From an uncultured Ruminococcus sp. (GTDB lineage Bacteria; Bacillota; Clostridia; Oscillospirales; Ruminococcaceae): a DNA stretch of 48,816 bases. The position numbers and the translations under genes were made by a program. Positions within the stretch are counted from its first letter, which is position 1, and the number at the start of each line of letters is the position of its first letter. Below are positions 34,731 through 41,316 of this stretch, one piece after another. Below the pieces are notes generated by a model. That model saw nothing but the letters and a program-made list of their open reading frames with translations, did not search any database and was not told the origin of the DNA. Location of the stretch: assembly GCA_949291125.1 (NCBI GenBank), contig CASEUJ010000001.1:1-48816 (forward strand), given 5' to 3'.

Positions 34731-34772
34731 AAAAATGCCTCCTTCCATACCGGTAGTATGGACAGAGGCATT
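34731..34772 (-). terminator. Terminator after gtrA-like gene, overlapping the DUF421 ribosome site
   Basis: On the minus strand AATGCCTC (34765-34772) pairs with GAGGCATT (34734-34741), with CCATAC (34756-34761) on GTATGG (34745-34750) inside, then TTTTT. The GGAGG of the DUF421 gene (34738-34742) is part of the 3' stem. Confidence 0.8.
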
Positions 34773-34777
34773 GGTAA

Positions 34778-35311
34778 TTATGCGTTTTTGGTTTGATTTT
34801 GTGCTGCAGGTTTCGCATCCTTTTTCTTGAAGATCACAAGCTTGCTGAAAATATAATTGAGCGTCAGGATCACCACCTGTGCAACAATCTTCACGATGAA
34901 CGAACGCCATGTCACGATCGTACCATCCACCGTTGCGAAGAAATGATTACCGATCTCCATGATCGCAAGTTCCAGAAAATAGGTGACAAAGCGCGCGCTG
35001 TAAAACATAAAAAATTCGCGCCAGAACGCCGCCATAGTATCAGTATGGCTCTTGAACACATAGCGTTTGTTGGTAAAAAAAGCAAACGTCACCGAAACGA
35101 TCCACGAGATCGTCGTCGACAGGAATGTATTGAGCCAACCTGCCATATGCATGCCATTGAAAATTTCAGTGGGAACCACCTGTGAAATCAGTGACACCAA
35201 GGTCGTAAGTCCGCCAACGAGAATATACATCCAGACCGATTCATGATCATACCAGAGCTTTTGCAGTGGCTTCGGCAGTTTGCCGATGATCCACGCAATC
35301 AACTTTTCCAT
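34778..35311 (-). CDS. GtrA family protein
   Basis: A 177-residue polytopic protein of the GtrA/DPMS family with four membrane helices (about 30-50, 60-85, 98-120, 133-155). The NKRYVFKS motif (about 85-92) is typical. GtrA proteins help flip undecaprenyl-phosphate sugars across the membrane for envelope glycosylation. A Lys/Ala-rich tail follows. Start at 35311 has AAAGGA 12 bases away; a GTG at 35347 overlapping the corA stop is a possible alternative. Confidence 0.87.
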   Translation of the reverse strand: MEKLIAWIIGKLPKPLQKLWYDHESVWMYILVGGLTTLVSLISQVVPTEIFNGMHMAGWLNTFLSTTISWIVSVTFAFFTNKRYVFKSHTDTMAAFWREFFMFYSARFVTYFLELAIMEIGNHFFATVDGTIVTWRSFIVKIVAQVVILTLNYIFSKLVIFKKKDAKPAAQNQTKNA

Positions 35312-35346
35312 ATGTGTTTCAGATCCTTTCTCATCAATTCTTTGCA

Positions 35347-36276
35347 CTATTTTTTCTTATATTTGAACAAAATCAGCGCCACCAGCATCGTCAATGCGAC
35401 TGCAATCACCGTCGGAAACCACGTGTGTTCCGCACCGGGCAAATCCGACGTATTCATGCCATAAAAGCTGAATACCATTGTCGGGATCGCCAAAATGATC
35501 GTGACCATTGTCAGGCGCCACATGACGATATTGAGATTATTTGAGATTGCAGAACCAAACGCCTCGACAACGCTCGACAAAATGCTGGAGTAAATGCTCG
35601 CCATTTCTTGCGCCTGTTTCAATTCGATCAGTACATCTTCAAGCAGATCCTGATCCTCTTCATAAAGTTTGAGCACTCGTCCGCGCAGGATCTTATTCAT
35701 CGTCACATCATTAGACTTTAGTGAAGTGGAAAAGTAAATCAGGGATTTTTCCAGCTCAAGCATTTGGCTCAGCTCATGGTTTTTCATCGCGCCCTGTAAT
35801 TTTCGCTGGAGGGCGCTTGAACTCTTATCGATCTGTTTCAGATAAACCAGAAAAGACGAAGTAATGTTCATCATCAGCCGCAGTACAAACTGCGTACGGA
35901 AGTTCGTCTGGATATTACGCACTCTACCGCTTATTACATCGTCGATTACCTTATTTTCACGCAAAGAAATCGTGAATACATGATGATTGGTCAGAATAAT
36001 TCCAAGCGGCATGGTATAAAAAATCAGCGTATCATCTTTCTGCACTTCTGATACTGCCGTATCGACAATGATCAGTGTCTGTTCTTCCTCCTGTTCCACA
36101 CGGGATGATTCTTCTTCATCGAGAGAGGACTTCAAAAAATCGCTGTCCAGCCCGTACTCTTCTATCAGCATTTTCCGTTCCTGCGCTGTAGGGTCAACAA
36201 CGGATACCCAACATCCGGGTACGAGCGAACTGATCTCAATCAAACGATTGGCAACAGTTTTATAATATGAGATCAA
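35347..36276 (-). CDS. corA: CorA-type magnesium transporter
   Basis: A 309-residue CorA-family channel. A cytoplasmic domain (about 1-245) is rich in acidic and helical segments, with two C-terminal membrane helices (about 250-272 and 282-303) and the signature YGMN (in FSFYGMN). It carries Mg2+, also Co2+/Ni2+, down its gradient. The start is taken as TTG at 36276, 8 bases after AAGGTGG. The LISYYKTVANRLIEI opening matches the family start. A longer in-frame ATG at 36330 would cross the leader hairpin. Translation is probably controlled by the leader peptide at 36335-36382. Confidence 0.92.
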   Translation of the reverse strand: MISYYKTVANRLIEISSLVPGCWVSVVDPTAQERKMLIEEYGLDSDFLKSSLDEEESSRVEQEEEQTLIIVDTAVSEVQKDDTLIFYTMPLGIILTNHHVFTISLRENKVIDDVISGRVRNIQTNFRTQFVLRLMMNITSSFLVYLKQIDKSSSALQRKLQGAMKNHELSQMLELEKSLIYFSTSLKSNDVTMNKILRGRVLKLYEEDQDLLEDVLIELKQAQEMASIYSSILSSVVEAFGSAISNNLNIVMWRLTMVTIILAIPTMVFSFYGMNTSDLPGAEHTWFPTVIAVALTMLVALILFKYKKK

Positions 36277-36278
36277 GT

Positions 36279-36336
36279 CATATACCACCTTTCCACAGAA
36301 GGCGGCTACAACTGTTGCAGCGAAAGCCAACCTTCT
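36279..36336 (-). promoter_or_regulatory. Two mutually exclusive hairpins ahead of corA
   Basis: Sequestor: CCGCCTT (36299-36305) pairs with AAGGTGG (36285-36291), the corA ribosome site, with one G-U and a 7-base loop. Anti-sequestor: AGAAGG (36331-36336) pairs with CCTTCT (36297-36302), with an inner GCTGCAA/TTGTAGC stem (36305-36321). Both need the same CCTT bases. AGAAGG overlaps the leader-peptide stop codon, so a ribosome there blocks the anti-sequestor. Confidence 0.65.
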
Positions 36337-36382
36337 ATATCATTTTTACGTTCATCCATAAGGGATATGGGTCAGCGTTCAT
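36335..36382 (-). CDS. corA leader peptide (MgtL-like)
   Basis: A 15-codon frame, MNADPYPLWMNVKMI, behind a strong ribosome site AGGAGGTG (36387-36394) 6 bases from the ATG. It lies in the corA leader, 58 bases ahead of the corA start. The Asp-Pro-Tyr-Pro segment near the N-terminus recalls the EPDP-type stretch of enterobacterial MgtL, where acidic/proline residues destabilise ribosomes at low Mg2+. Its stop TAG abuts the anti-sequestor hairpin. No other sense for this frame is evident. Confidence 0.7.
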   Translation of the reverse strand: MNADPYPLWMNVKMI

Positions 36383-36458
36383 GCTGCACCTCCTAATTGT
36401 AAATTGAAACGACGCACATTCTGACAATCATACATCGGCACAAACATTCCTATTTTAT

Positions 36459-36487
36459 ATTATAACAAAATAATTTTTGTTTTGCAA
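36459..36487 (-). promoter_or_regulatory. Sigma-A promoter of corA
   Basis: On the minus strand TTGCAA (36482-36487) and TATAAT (36459-36464) with a 17-base spacer. The leader to corA is about 175 bases long. Confidence 0.82.
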
Positions 36488-36536
36488 GTCATTTTTTAAT
36501 CCTTCGCCAAAAGATATTTTTCAAAGGATGTACTGC

Positions 36537-36572
36537 AAAAAACAAGACAGCCATCCGAAAAGACAGCTGCCC
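36537..36572 (-). terminator. Probable terminator after sufB
   Basis: On the minus strand GGGCAGC (36566-36572) can pair with GCTGTCT (36545-36551) using G-U pairs, followed by TTG and TTTTTT (36537-36542). Confidence 0.5.
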
Positions 36573-36631
36573 ATTTAAAGTTTATTTGCATTGTTATTGT
36601 AATATCAGGCTGATGATCGATCATTTCCTAC

Positions 36632-37549
36632 TTATTTTAAGAATCCGGCAATAATGCGTTCTTCCGCCTCCTGCTCAGTCAAACCGAGCGTACAGAGTTT
36701 CAGGATCTGTTCGCCTGCAATTTTACCGATCGCCGCCTCATGAATCAGGGCAGCATCAACATTTGATGCCTCCAACGCTGGTGCAGCTGTGACAGAGCCT
36801 TCGTCCGCCAGAATCGCATCGCATTCAGAATGTCCGGTGCAGCGTGTCAGGCCATGCAGCTCTGATACAAAATGCTGTTTGGAATGTCCTCTTGCAACGG
36901 AACGCGAGATCAGATCGACGCCCGAATCCTCACCACGCAGAACAACGGAAAATTCAGAGTCTGCCTGTTCGTCGCCGTCAGTAAGAATACGCTCCTGAAT
37001 CAGGATTTTTGCACGTGCCTCCAGCTCCGCCTTTGTTTTGCGGCGTGAATGATCAACACCCCCAAGCTGAACCGTATCCATTTCAAGTACCGCATCCTCT
37101 TCAAGATATGCTTCTGTCACCGGATCGATGACGCGATTGGCCTTTTGTGCACCGGTTCCGATATGCTTTTCCTGATAAAGGACATGAGAATTTTTTCCCA
37201 TAAAAAAGCGGTGAATGCCATTGTGCATCGTTTCTGCACCGTGTTCCGCATGAATGCCGCATCCTGCAACGATTGTCACATCTGCGCCCTCACCCACATG
37301 AAAATCATTATAAACCAAATCATGATAACCCGACTGCGTGACACAAGCAGGAATAAACACCTTTTCGCCCTTTGTCCTCGGGTCAATGAAGATATCCAGT
37401 CCGGGCTGATCTGTCTTAGAAACAATGCGGATATGCTCAGTAGAATTACGCTCGGCACACTGTCCATTTGAACGAATATTATATGCGCCGTCATATTTCC
37501 CATCATAGTCTGAAACCAGTTTTAACAATTCCTTCAGTTTTGATTCCAT
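36632..37549 (-). CDS. sufB: SufB/SufD-type Fe-S scaffold protein (short, minimal type)
   Basis: A 305-residue protein with the SufB/SufD beta-helix core, shorter than classical SufB (about 465). Visible are the helix-rich N-terminus, VIVAGCGIHAEHG-like beta region with Cys about 97, H-rich GIHAEHGAETMHNGIHRF, and the C-terminal TRCTGHSECDAIL and ASNVDAALIHEAAIGKI segments where SufB ligands (Glu/His) lie. Together with sufC it fits the two-gene SMS (SufCB minimal) system known from archaea and anaerobes. Its ATG overlaps the sufC stop (TAATG). Confidence 0.9.
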   Translation of the reverse strand: MESKLKELLKLVSDYDGKYDGAYNIRSNGQCAERNSTEHIRIVSKTDQPGLDIFIDPRTKGEKVFIPACVTQSGYHDLVYNDFHVGEGADVTIVAGCGIHAEHGAETMHNGIHRFFMGKNSHVLYQEKHIGTGAQKANRVIDPVTEAYLEEDAVLEMDTVQLGGVDHSRRKTKAELEARAKILIQERILTDGDEQADSEFSVVLRGEDSGVDLISRSVARGHSKQHFVSELHGLTRCTGHSECDAILADEGSVTAAPALEASNVDAALIHEAAIGKIAGEQILKLCTLGLTEQEAEERIIAGFLK

Positions 37550-38271
37550 TATCGACGCTCCTCCTTTCCAAGCGGGCAGCGTGCACTGCGTTCATCCGCA
37601 AGCAGTGTCGGTAAAATTTCTTCACGGCTGCCGGTCGTACGGATCTTACCATTTGCAACCACAACAATTTCATCCGCGATCGACAAAATGCGCTCCTGAT
37701 GAGAAATGATCAGAAGCGTATGAGAATCGCTCTGCATTTCGCGGAACGTATCCACAAGACGTGTAAAACTCCACAAGTCAATGCCAGCTTCCGGCTCATC
37801 GAAGATAATAAACTTTCCTCCATGCGCCAATACGCTTGCAATTTCAATTCGCTTCATTTCACCGCCGGAAAGACCGGTATTGATCTCACGGTCTGCATAT
37901 TCTTCCGCACACAGCCCAACTTTTCCAAGCAGTGTGCAAAGCATTTCCGTTGTCATGGAAGCGCCACCGGCAAGTTCCATCATATCTTTCACAGTCATGC
38001 CCTTAAAGCGCACAGGCTGCTGAAAAGCATAGGAGATTCCTTTTCTGGCGCGATCCGTAACACTACATTCGGTAATATCTTCGCCATCCAACAAGATCTT
38101 CCCGGATGACGGCGTCAGAATACCCGCAATCAGTTTGGCCAGCGTCGTCTTTCCACCGCCATTCGGTCCAGTAATAACGATCATTTTTTTATCGGGGATT
38201 GTTAGGTCGATCCCCTGAATTAAAGGAGTGCCATCTGGCAGATCCCATTTCACTTGTTCCAATTGCAGCAT
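37549..38271 (-). CDS. sufC: Fe-S cluster assembly ATPase SufC
   Basis: A 240-residue ABC ATPase that drives the SufB scaffold. Walker A is GPNGGGKT (residues 35-42), signature LSGGEMKR (about 143-150), Walker B FIIFDEPEAGID (about 164-175), and the H-loop ISHQ. The start at 38271 has GGAGGAG 6 bases before the ATG. sufC is first in the pair with sufB. No cysteine desulfurase (sufS) or sufU is near, so sulfur must come from elsewhere or from sulfide. Confidence 0.95.
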   Translation of the reverse strand: MLQLEQVKWDLPDGTPLIQGIDLTIPDKKMIVITGPNGGGKTTLAKLIAGILTPSSGKILLDGEDITECSVTDRARKGISYAFQQPVRFKGMTVKDMMELAGGASMTTEMLCTLLGKVGLCAEEYADREINTGLSGGEMKRIEIASVLAHGGKFIIFDEPEAGIDLWSFTRLVDTFREMQSDSHTLLIISHQERILSIADEIVVVANGKIRTTGSREEILPTLLADERSARCPLGKEERR

Positions 38272-38381
38272 GTGTTCTCCTCCGATCATTATGTGCAGTT
38301 TTGTCACAAAAGGACATGATATCCGCCGATACAGGATGCTTGTCCGGCCAGCATCTTCCTTCACGATGTGACTTCATTCTT

Positions 38382-38387
38382 ATTATA
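38382..38387 (-). promoter_or_regulatory. Extended -10 promoter of sufCB
   Basis: TGG-TATAAT on the minus strand; no good -35 at 17 bases. About 105 bases ahead of sufC. Confidence 0.6.
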
Positions 38388-38459
38388 CCATATATCTTAT
38401 CAAAATGGTAGTCTTTTTTATGAATTTTTTTGGAATGCAAAAACGCCTCCGGATACAGC

Positions 38460-38491
38460 AAAAGCGACAGAATGTATCCTCTGCCGCTTTT
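38460..38491 (-). terminator. Terminator after spo0A
   Basis: AAAAGCGACAGA (38460-38471) pairs with TCTGCCGCTTTT (38480-38491), one A-C mismatch, with T-runs at the stem ends. Confidence 0.75.
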
Positions 38492-38516
38492 TGCAAATTA
38501 TACAATATATAAGCAA

Positions 38517-39260
38517 TTACTTCATAATGCTCTTTGTCCGGAAATCATCCACAAGCATTGCAATCAGTTCTGAATTCGTTGGCTTACGACGCATCCTGTT
38601 AGTCGAACAGCAGAAATAAGATGCAATGGCATCTGGATTCCCCTGCGTCCACATAACCTCAATGGCATGTCGGATTGAACGTTCGACATGCGCCGCGGTA
38701 GAATTATGTTTTTCTGCCACAATAGGATAAAGGCGCTTGGTCACCGAACTCAGCAGAGACAGATCATCAATCGCCAACAACACCGCAGTTCTCAGATAGT
38801 GATATCCCGACAAACGTGCCGGCATGCCGAATTCACGGATTTTATTTGTAATAACAGTGATCAGCTGCGTTTCGTCTTTCTCTGCTTTTTTAGAAGTCAG
38901 GCTCAGAATGCGGTTGGCGAGTGTTGAAACTTCAAATGGCTTGAGCATAAAATAAGCAGCACCATGTTTCATAACCTGACATTGCAAAAATGAACTTTCG
39001 TAAGATGAAGTGACAATAAACAACGGTCGATTCTGTAAATGTTCTGTCTTTTTCAGTACTTCGATTGCATCCAGATTCGACATCACAGCATCCATCACCA
39101 CAACATCCGGATGCTCTTTTTCGATCGAATCGAGGACAACGCGTCCATCCTGTCGTCGTGTAAACACATAAAAATGTTCTGTGCGCAGTTTATTTGCGCA
39201 TATCACTCCATATTCCATACTATCTTCTGCAATCAATACTTTAATCTTGTTTTGCTGCAT
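38517..39260 (-). CDS. spo0A: Sporulation master regulator Spo0A
   Basis: A 247-residue response regulator. Receiver domain: acidic pair Glu 12-Asp 13, phospho-acceptor Asp 57 (VVMDAVM), switch Thr 84 and Lys 107 (LKPFE). The acceptor loop reads MSNLDA, where B. subtilis has MPHLDG, an unusual change. The C-terminal Spo0A DNA-binding domain (about 140-247) is clear: GYHYLRTAVLL, SVTKRLYPIVAEKHN, VERSIRHAIEVMW, KPTNSELIAML. It switches on sporulation and often solventogenic genes. Start at 39260 has GGAG 8 bases upstream; the ATG at 39281 lies ahead of that site. Confidence 0.97.
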   Translation of the reverse strand: MQQNKIKVLIAEDSMEYGVICANKLRTEHFYVFTRRQDGRVVLDSIEKEHPDVVVMDAVMSNLDAIEVLKKTEHLQNRPLFIVTSSYESSFLQCQVMKHGAAYFMLKPFEVSTLANRILSLTSKKAEKDETQLITVITNKIREFGMPARLSGYHYLRTAVLLAIDDLSLLSSVTKRLYPIVAEKHNSTAAHVERSIRHAIEVMWTQGNPDAIASYFCCSTNRMRRKPTNSELIAMLVDDFRTKSIMK

Positions 39261-39345
39261 GCTATGTCTCCTTCCACTCACCTTGGTGCAATTGTAAATC
39301 TATGCATCGCCGCAAAGTGAGAATAACTATTTCCTACGAACCGTA

Positions 39346-39359
39346 CATATGTACATATG
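39346..39359. promoter_or_regulatory. Perfect 14-bp palindrome in spo0A leader
   Basis: CATATGTACATATG is its own reverse complement; GTACATATGTAC (39343-39354) overlaps it as a second palindrome. It lies about 30 bases after the spo0A -10 and may bind a regulator. Confidence 0.5.
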
Positions 39360-39386
39360 ATATCATAAGAAACACCTTTTTAACAT

Positions 39387-39415
39387 ATTATAGCATATCA
39401 GACGAAAAAACGCAA
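39387..39415 (-). promoter_or_regulatory. Promoter of spo0A
   Basis: On the minus strand TTGCGT (39410-39415), a 17-base spacer, and TGC-TATAAT (39387-39392). It lies about 127 bases ahead of the ATG. Confidence 0.72.
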
Positions 39416-39422
39416 TATTGAT

Positions 39423-39431
39423 TTTGTCGAA
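39423..39431 (+). promoter_or_regulatory. Candidate 0A box (Spo0A binding site)
   Basis: TTTGTCGAA matches the 0A box core TGTCGAA exactly. It starts 8 bases upstream of the spo0A -35, a position suited to activation or autoregulation by Spo0A~P. Confidence 0.6.
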
Positions 39432-39541
39432 ATTTGACGTCATGAAAAAAAGTTTGATATTTTCCATGAAAGAGAGAATTTGGTATCAAAATGAAACAAT
39501 ATTATCTCAAAAAACATGAAAAAATAACTTGAGAGCCGCAA

Positions 39542-39730
39542 TCACTCTTCCATCATCTGCCGTAGCTGTGCAAGATCAATGCCATTGACTACGCCATCGG
39601 CATTGAGATTGGCGAGGATGTATTGGGTTTCGGTGAAGGTGGTTTCGCCGAGGAGGTAGGATTGAAAGAGAGTGAGATCAGCTGCGGTGAGGGCACAGAT
39701 TTTCAAATCAGATCTCGTCACATCTGACAC
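39542..39730 (-). pseudogene. Dockerin fragment (remnant)
   Basis: About 62 residues with the end of a type I dockerin. The second calcium repeat is clear, NLNADGVVNGIDLAQLRQMM, but the first keeps only the helix (LTLFQSYLLG) without the DxNxDG loop. The reading frame opens without an ATG or a ribosome site; only GTG at 39730 could start it. It is in a different frame from the NlpC/P60 fragment just before it. Best read as the tail of a lost cellulosomal gene. It shows that the lineage has or had a cellulosome. Confidence 0.8.
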
Positions 39731-39975
39731 ACTAACGCATAGGAAACTAGAGAAAAACAGTCATAGTTCGGCCCATTTCGATTCGCCTGACTATAACCAT
39801 GTGCATCATCATTCGCAATGCTGATCGCCCATTACACAGCAGATTCCATATGCGCAGATATTGCCTGCACATTGAATTCTGCAACTCTGTGCCAATTTAA
39901 AGTGAAGCAAATCACAATCACCACTGCCACCATTGCAGCAATCCATTTTTGCAACATAATTCCACTTTGTTTCAT
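39718..39975 (-). pseudogene. Broken NlpC/P60-type peptidase gene
   Basis: From the ATG at 39975 (AGGGAG ahead) a membrane/signal helix (about 9-26) is followed by ISAHMESAV, then an in-frame TAA at 39832-39834. Past the stop the same frame reads WAISIANDDAHGYSQANRNG and PNYDCFSLVSYAL, matching the catalytic-cysteine region of NlpC/P60 amidases (usually DCSSLV). It ends at TGA 39718-39720. The rest of the peptidase is missing, and a dockerin tail follows in another frame. So it has a nonsense mutation and a deletion. Confidence 0.75.
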
Positions 39976-40005
39976 AATAATCAACTCCCTACATCGTTTT
40001 AAATG

Positions 40006-40021
40006 TACAACAAACGTTGTA
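40006..40021. promoter_or_regulatory. Operator-like inverted repeat
   Basis: TACAAC-AAAC-GTTGTA, a perfect 6-bp dyad, 10 bases after the -10 of the minus-strand promoter. It is a plausible site for the divergent XRE regulator. Confidence 0.5.
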
Positions 40022-40031
40022 TTTATAGAAA

Positions 40032-40060
40032 ATAATACCATATTTATTGTATTTTGTCAA
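40032..40060 (-). promoter_or_regulatory. Strong promoter of the broken peptidase gene
   Basis: TTGACA (40055-40060), a 17-base spacer, TGG-TATTAT (40032-40037) on the minus strand. Still near consensus although the gene it serves has decayed. Confidence 0.75.
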
Positions 40061-40077
40061 GAAGTCTACATGATTTG

Positions 40078-40086
40078 TGGTATAAT
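40078..40086 (+). promoter_or_regulatory. Extended -10 promoter of the XRE regulator
   Basis: TGGTATAAT (40078-40086), about 36 bases before the ATG at 40122. No good -35. Confidence 0.6.
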
Positions 40087-40121
40087 TTCGTTGGATTACA
40101 AAAAATAGGAGCGATCTAATT

Positions 40122-40484
40122 ATGCAACATTACCAGAGAATCCGGGATTTAAGAGAAGATAATGATCTAACCCAAGAGGCGCTTTGCAAAAAGTTGTATA
40201 TGCACAAGACCACTTATACCAACTATGAACAGGGGAAGCACACCGTGCCGTTGGATTTTGCCGTTCTCCTCGCCGACTTCTACAACGTCAGTCTTGACTA
40301 TATCGCCGGACGCACCAATTTCCCAAAGGGCAGCGCAGACGCCGCATTACAAGACGATGTCCGCCAGATCATCGAAAAATACACTTCCCTCACCGAACGC
40401 AACAAAGGCAGGCTAGAACAATTCCTCGACACGCTTTGCGAACAACAGTGTGAGGATTTATACCAAAAAAGAGAAGCACCCTGA
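40122..40484 (+). CDS. XRE family (Cro/CI-like) transcriptional regulator
   Basis: A 120-residue regulator with an N-terminal helix-turn-helix_3 domain (about 4-62): IRDLREDNDLTQEAL, YMHKTTYTNYEQGK and the family-typical YNVSLDYIAGRTN. The C-terminal half (about 70-120) is helical and charged, probably for dimerisation. The ribosome site AGGAG is 10 bases ahead. It diverges from the broken NlpC/P60 locus and could repress it through the dyad at 40006-40021. Such regulators often come from phage or plasmid modules. Confidence 0.92.
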   Translation: MQHYQRIRDLREDNDLTQEALCKKLYMHKTTYTNYEQGKHTVPLDFAVLLADFYNVSLDYIAGRTNFPKGSADAALQDDVRQIIEKYTSLTERNKGRLEQFLDTLCEQQCEDLYQKREAP

Positions 40485-40528
40485 CATTTTGGCGAACCCG
40501 AATCCGCCAAGGTCAGCGTGCTTTTTTT
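40475..40528. terminator. Terminator after the XRE gene
   Basis: AGCAC, CTGAC and TTGGCG (from 40475) pair in order with CGCCAA, GTCAG and GTGCT, then TTTTTTT (40522-40528). The stem includes the XRE stop codon and also faces the convergent DUF1624 gene. Confidence 0.88.
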
Positions 40529-41312
40529 ATCCCAGCGAAAACAACCAGAGCACCACCCAAAGCATGCCGTAGATCACCGGCTGGTGAACCAGATAGATCA
40601 CAAAGGTATGACGTCCTAGCATGCAAAGGGGTGCAAGCCATCGACACGCCGTCTTCGTTTGGTATAGCTGTGGCTGTACCAAACGATAGAGCCAATAGCC
40701 CGTCGAAAACAGAAAAAACCATGGCAATAAGGGGAAATAATCTGTCGAATGTATTTCCGGATTGCGAAATCCCAACAGCATCATCCCATAGCCACCGCTT
40801 CGGAGCGATTCGGGCAACGCAATCAGATCCCAGCTTTCAAACCCGAGTGTACCGCGTTTCGGAATATTACGTGTCAACACAAACAATGCCGCACTCAGGG
40901 GCAAGCCACACCACACTGGCACGCACCGCAATAGCTTTTCCAACGGGATCATCAGCAACATGCATAGCCCAATACACGTCAAAATACCAAACACCACGCG
41001 GCTCTCCGGTGTGGCGAAAAATGTCACAAGCATAATCAACATACCCCCACCCGAGATCAACAATCCCCGCTGCAACGGATGATGTCCCAGTGAAAAGCAA
41101 AAGCCGGAAATCAAAAGAAAAGTCCAGCAGATCGCCTGCTGCCAGATGTACGAGATCGTCGTACCAAACCACGGAATCGCCACTCCAAACAGATGAGTCA
41201 GATCCCAGAGCATGTGATAGACGACCATATGAAATAAAGTAAAGCCGCGAAGGGCGTCGATCCATTCGAATCGCACTCGCGGCTTACTCAAATTTTCTTG
41301 CTGACGTACCAC
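40527..41312 (-). CDS. DUF1624 (heparan-alpha-glucosaminide N-acetyltransferase-like) membrane protein
   Basis: A 261-residue polytopic protein with about seven to eight membrane helices. The N-terminal RFEWIDALRGFTLFHMVVYH (about residues 14-33) is the DUF1624/acyltransferase_3-like signature with catalytic-type His. The C-terminal GRHTFVIYLVHQPVIYG also fits. Predicted to acetylate envelope sugars at the membrane. The start is GTG at 41312, with GGAG 9 bases ahead, 4 bases after the pfk stop, so both genes are coupled. A longer reading would overlap pfk. Confidence 0.87.
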   Translation of the reverse strand: MVRQQENLSKPRVRFEWIDALRGFTLFHMVVYHMLWDLTHLFGVAIPWFGTTISYIWQQAICWTFLLISGFCFSLGHHPLQRGLLISGGGMLIMLVTFFATPESRVVFGILTCIGLCMLLMIPLEKLLRCVPVWCGLPLSAALFVLTRNIPKRGTLGFESWDLIALPESLRSGGYGMMLLGFRNPEIHSTDYFPLLPWFFLFSTGYWLYRLVQPQLYQTKTACRWLAPLCMLGRHTFVIYLVHQPVIYGMLWVVLWLFSLG

Positions 41313-41316
41313 AGGC

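Noticed and set aside
39832-39975. 47-residue membrane peptide as a type I toxin or signal peptide gene
   Set aside because: The same frame continues past its stop into a recognisable NlpC/P60 segment, so it is the front of a broken gene.
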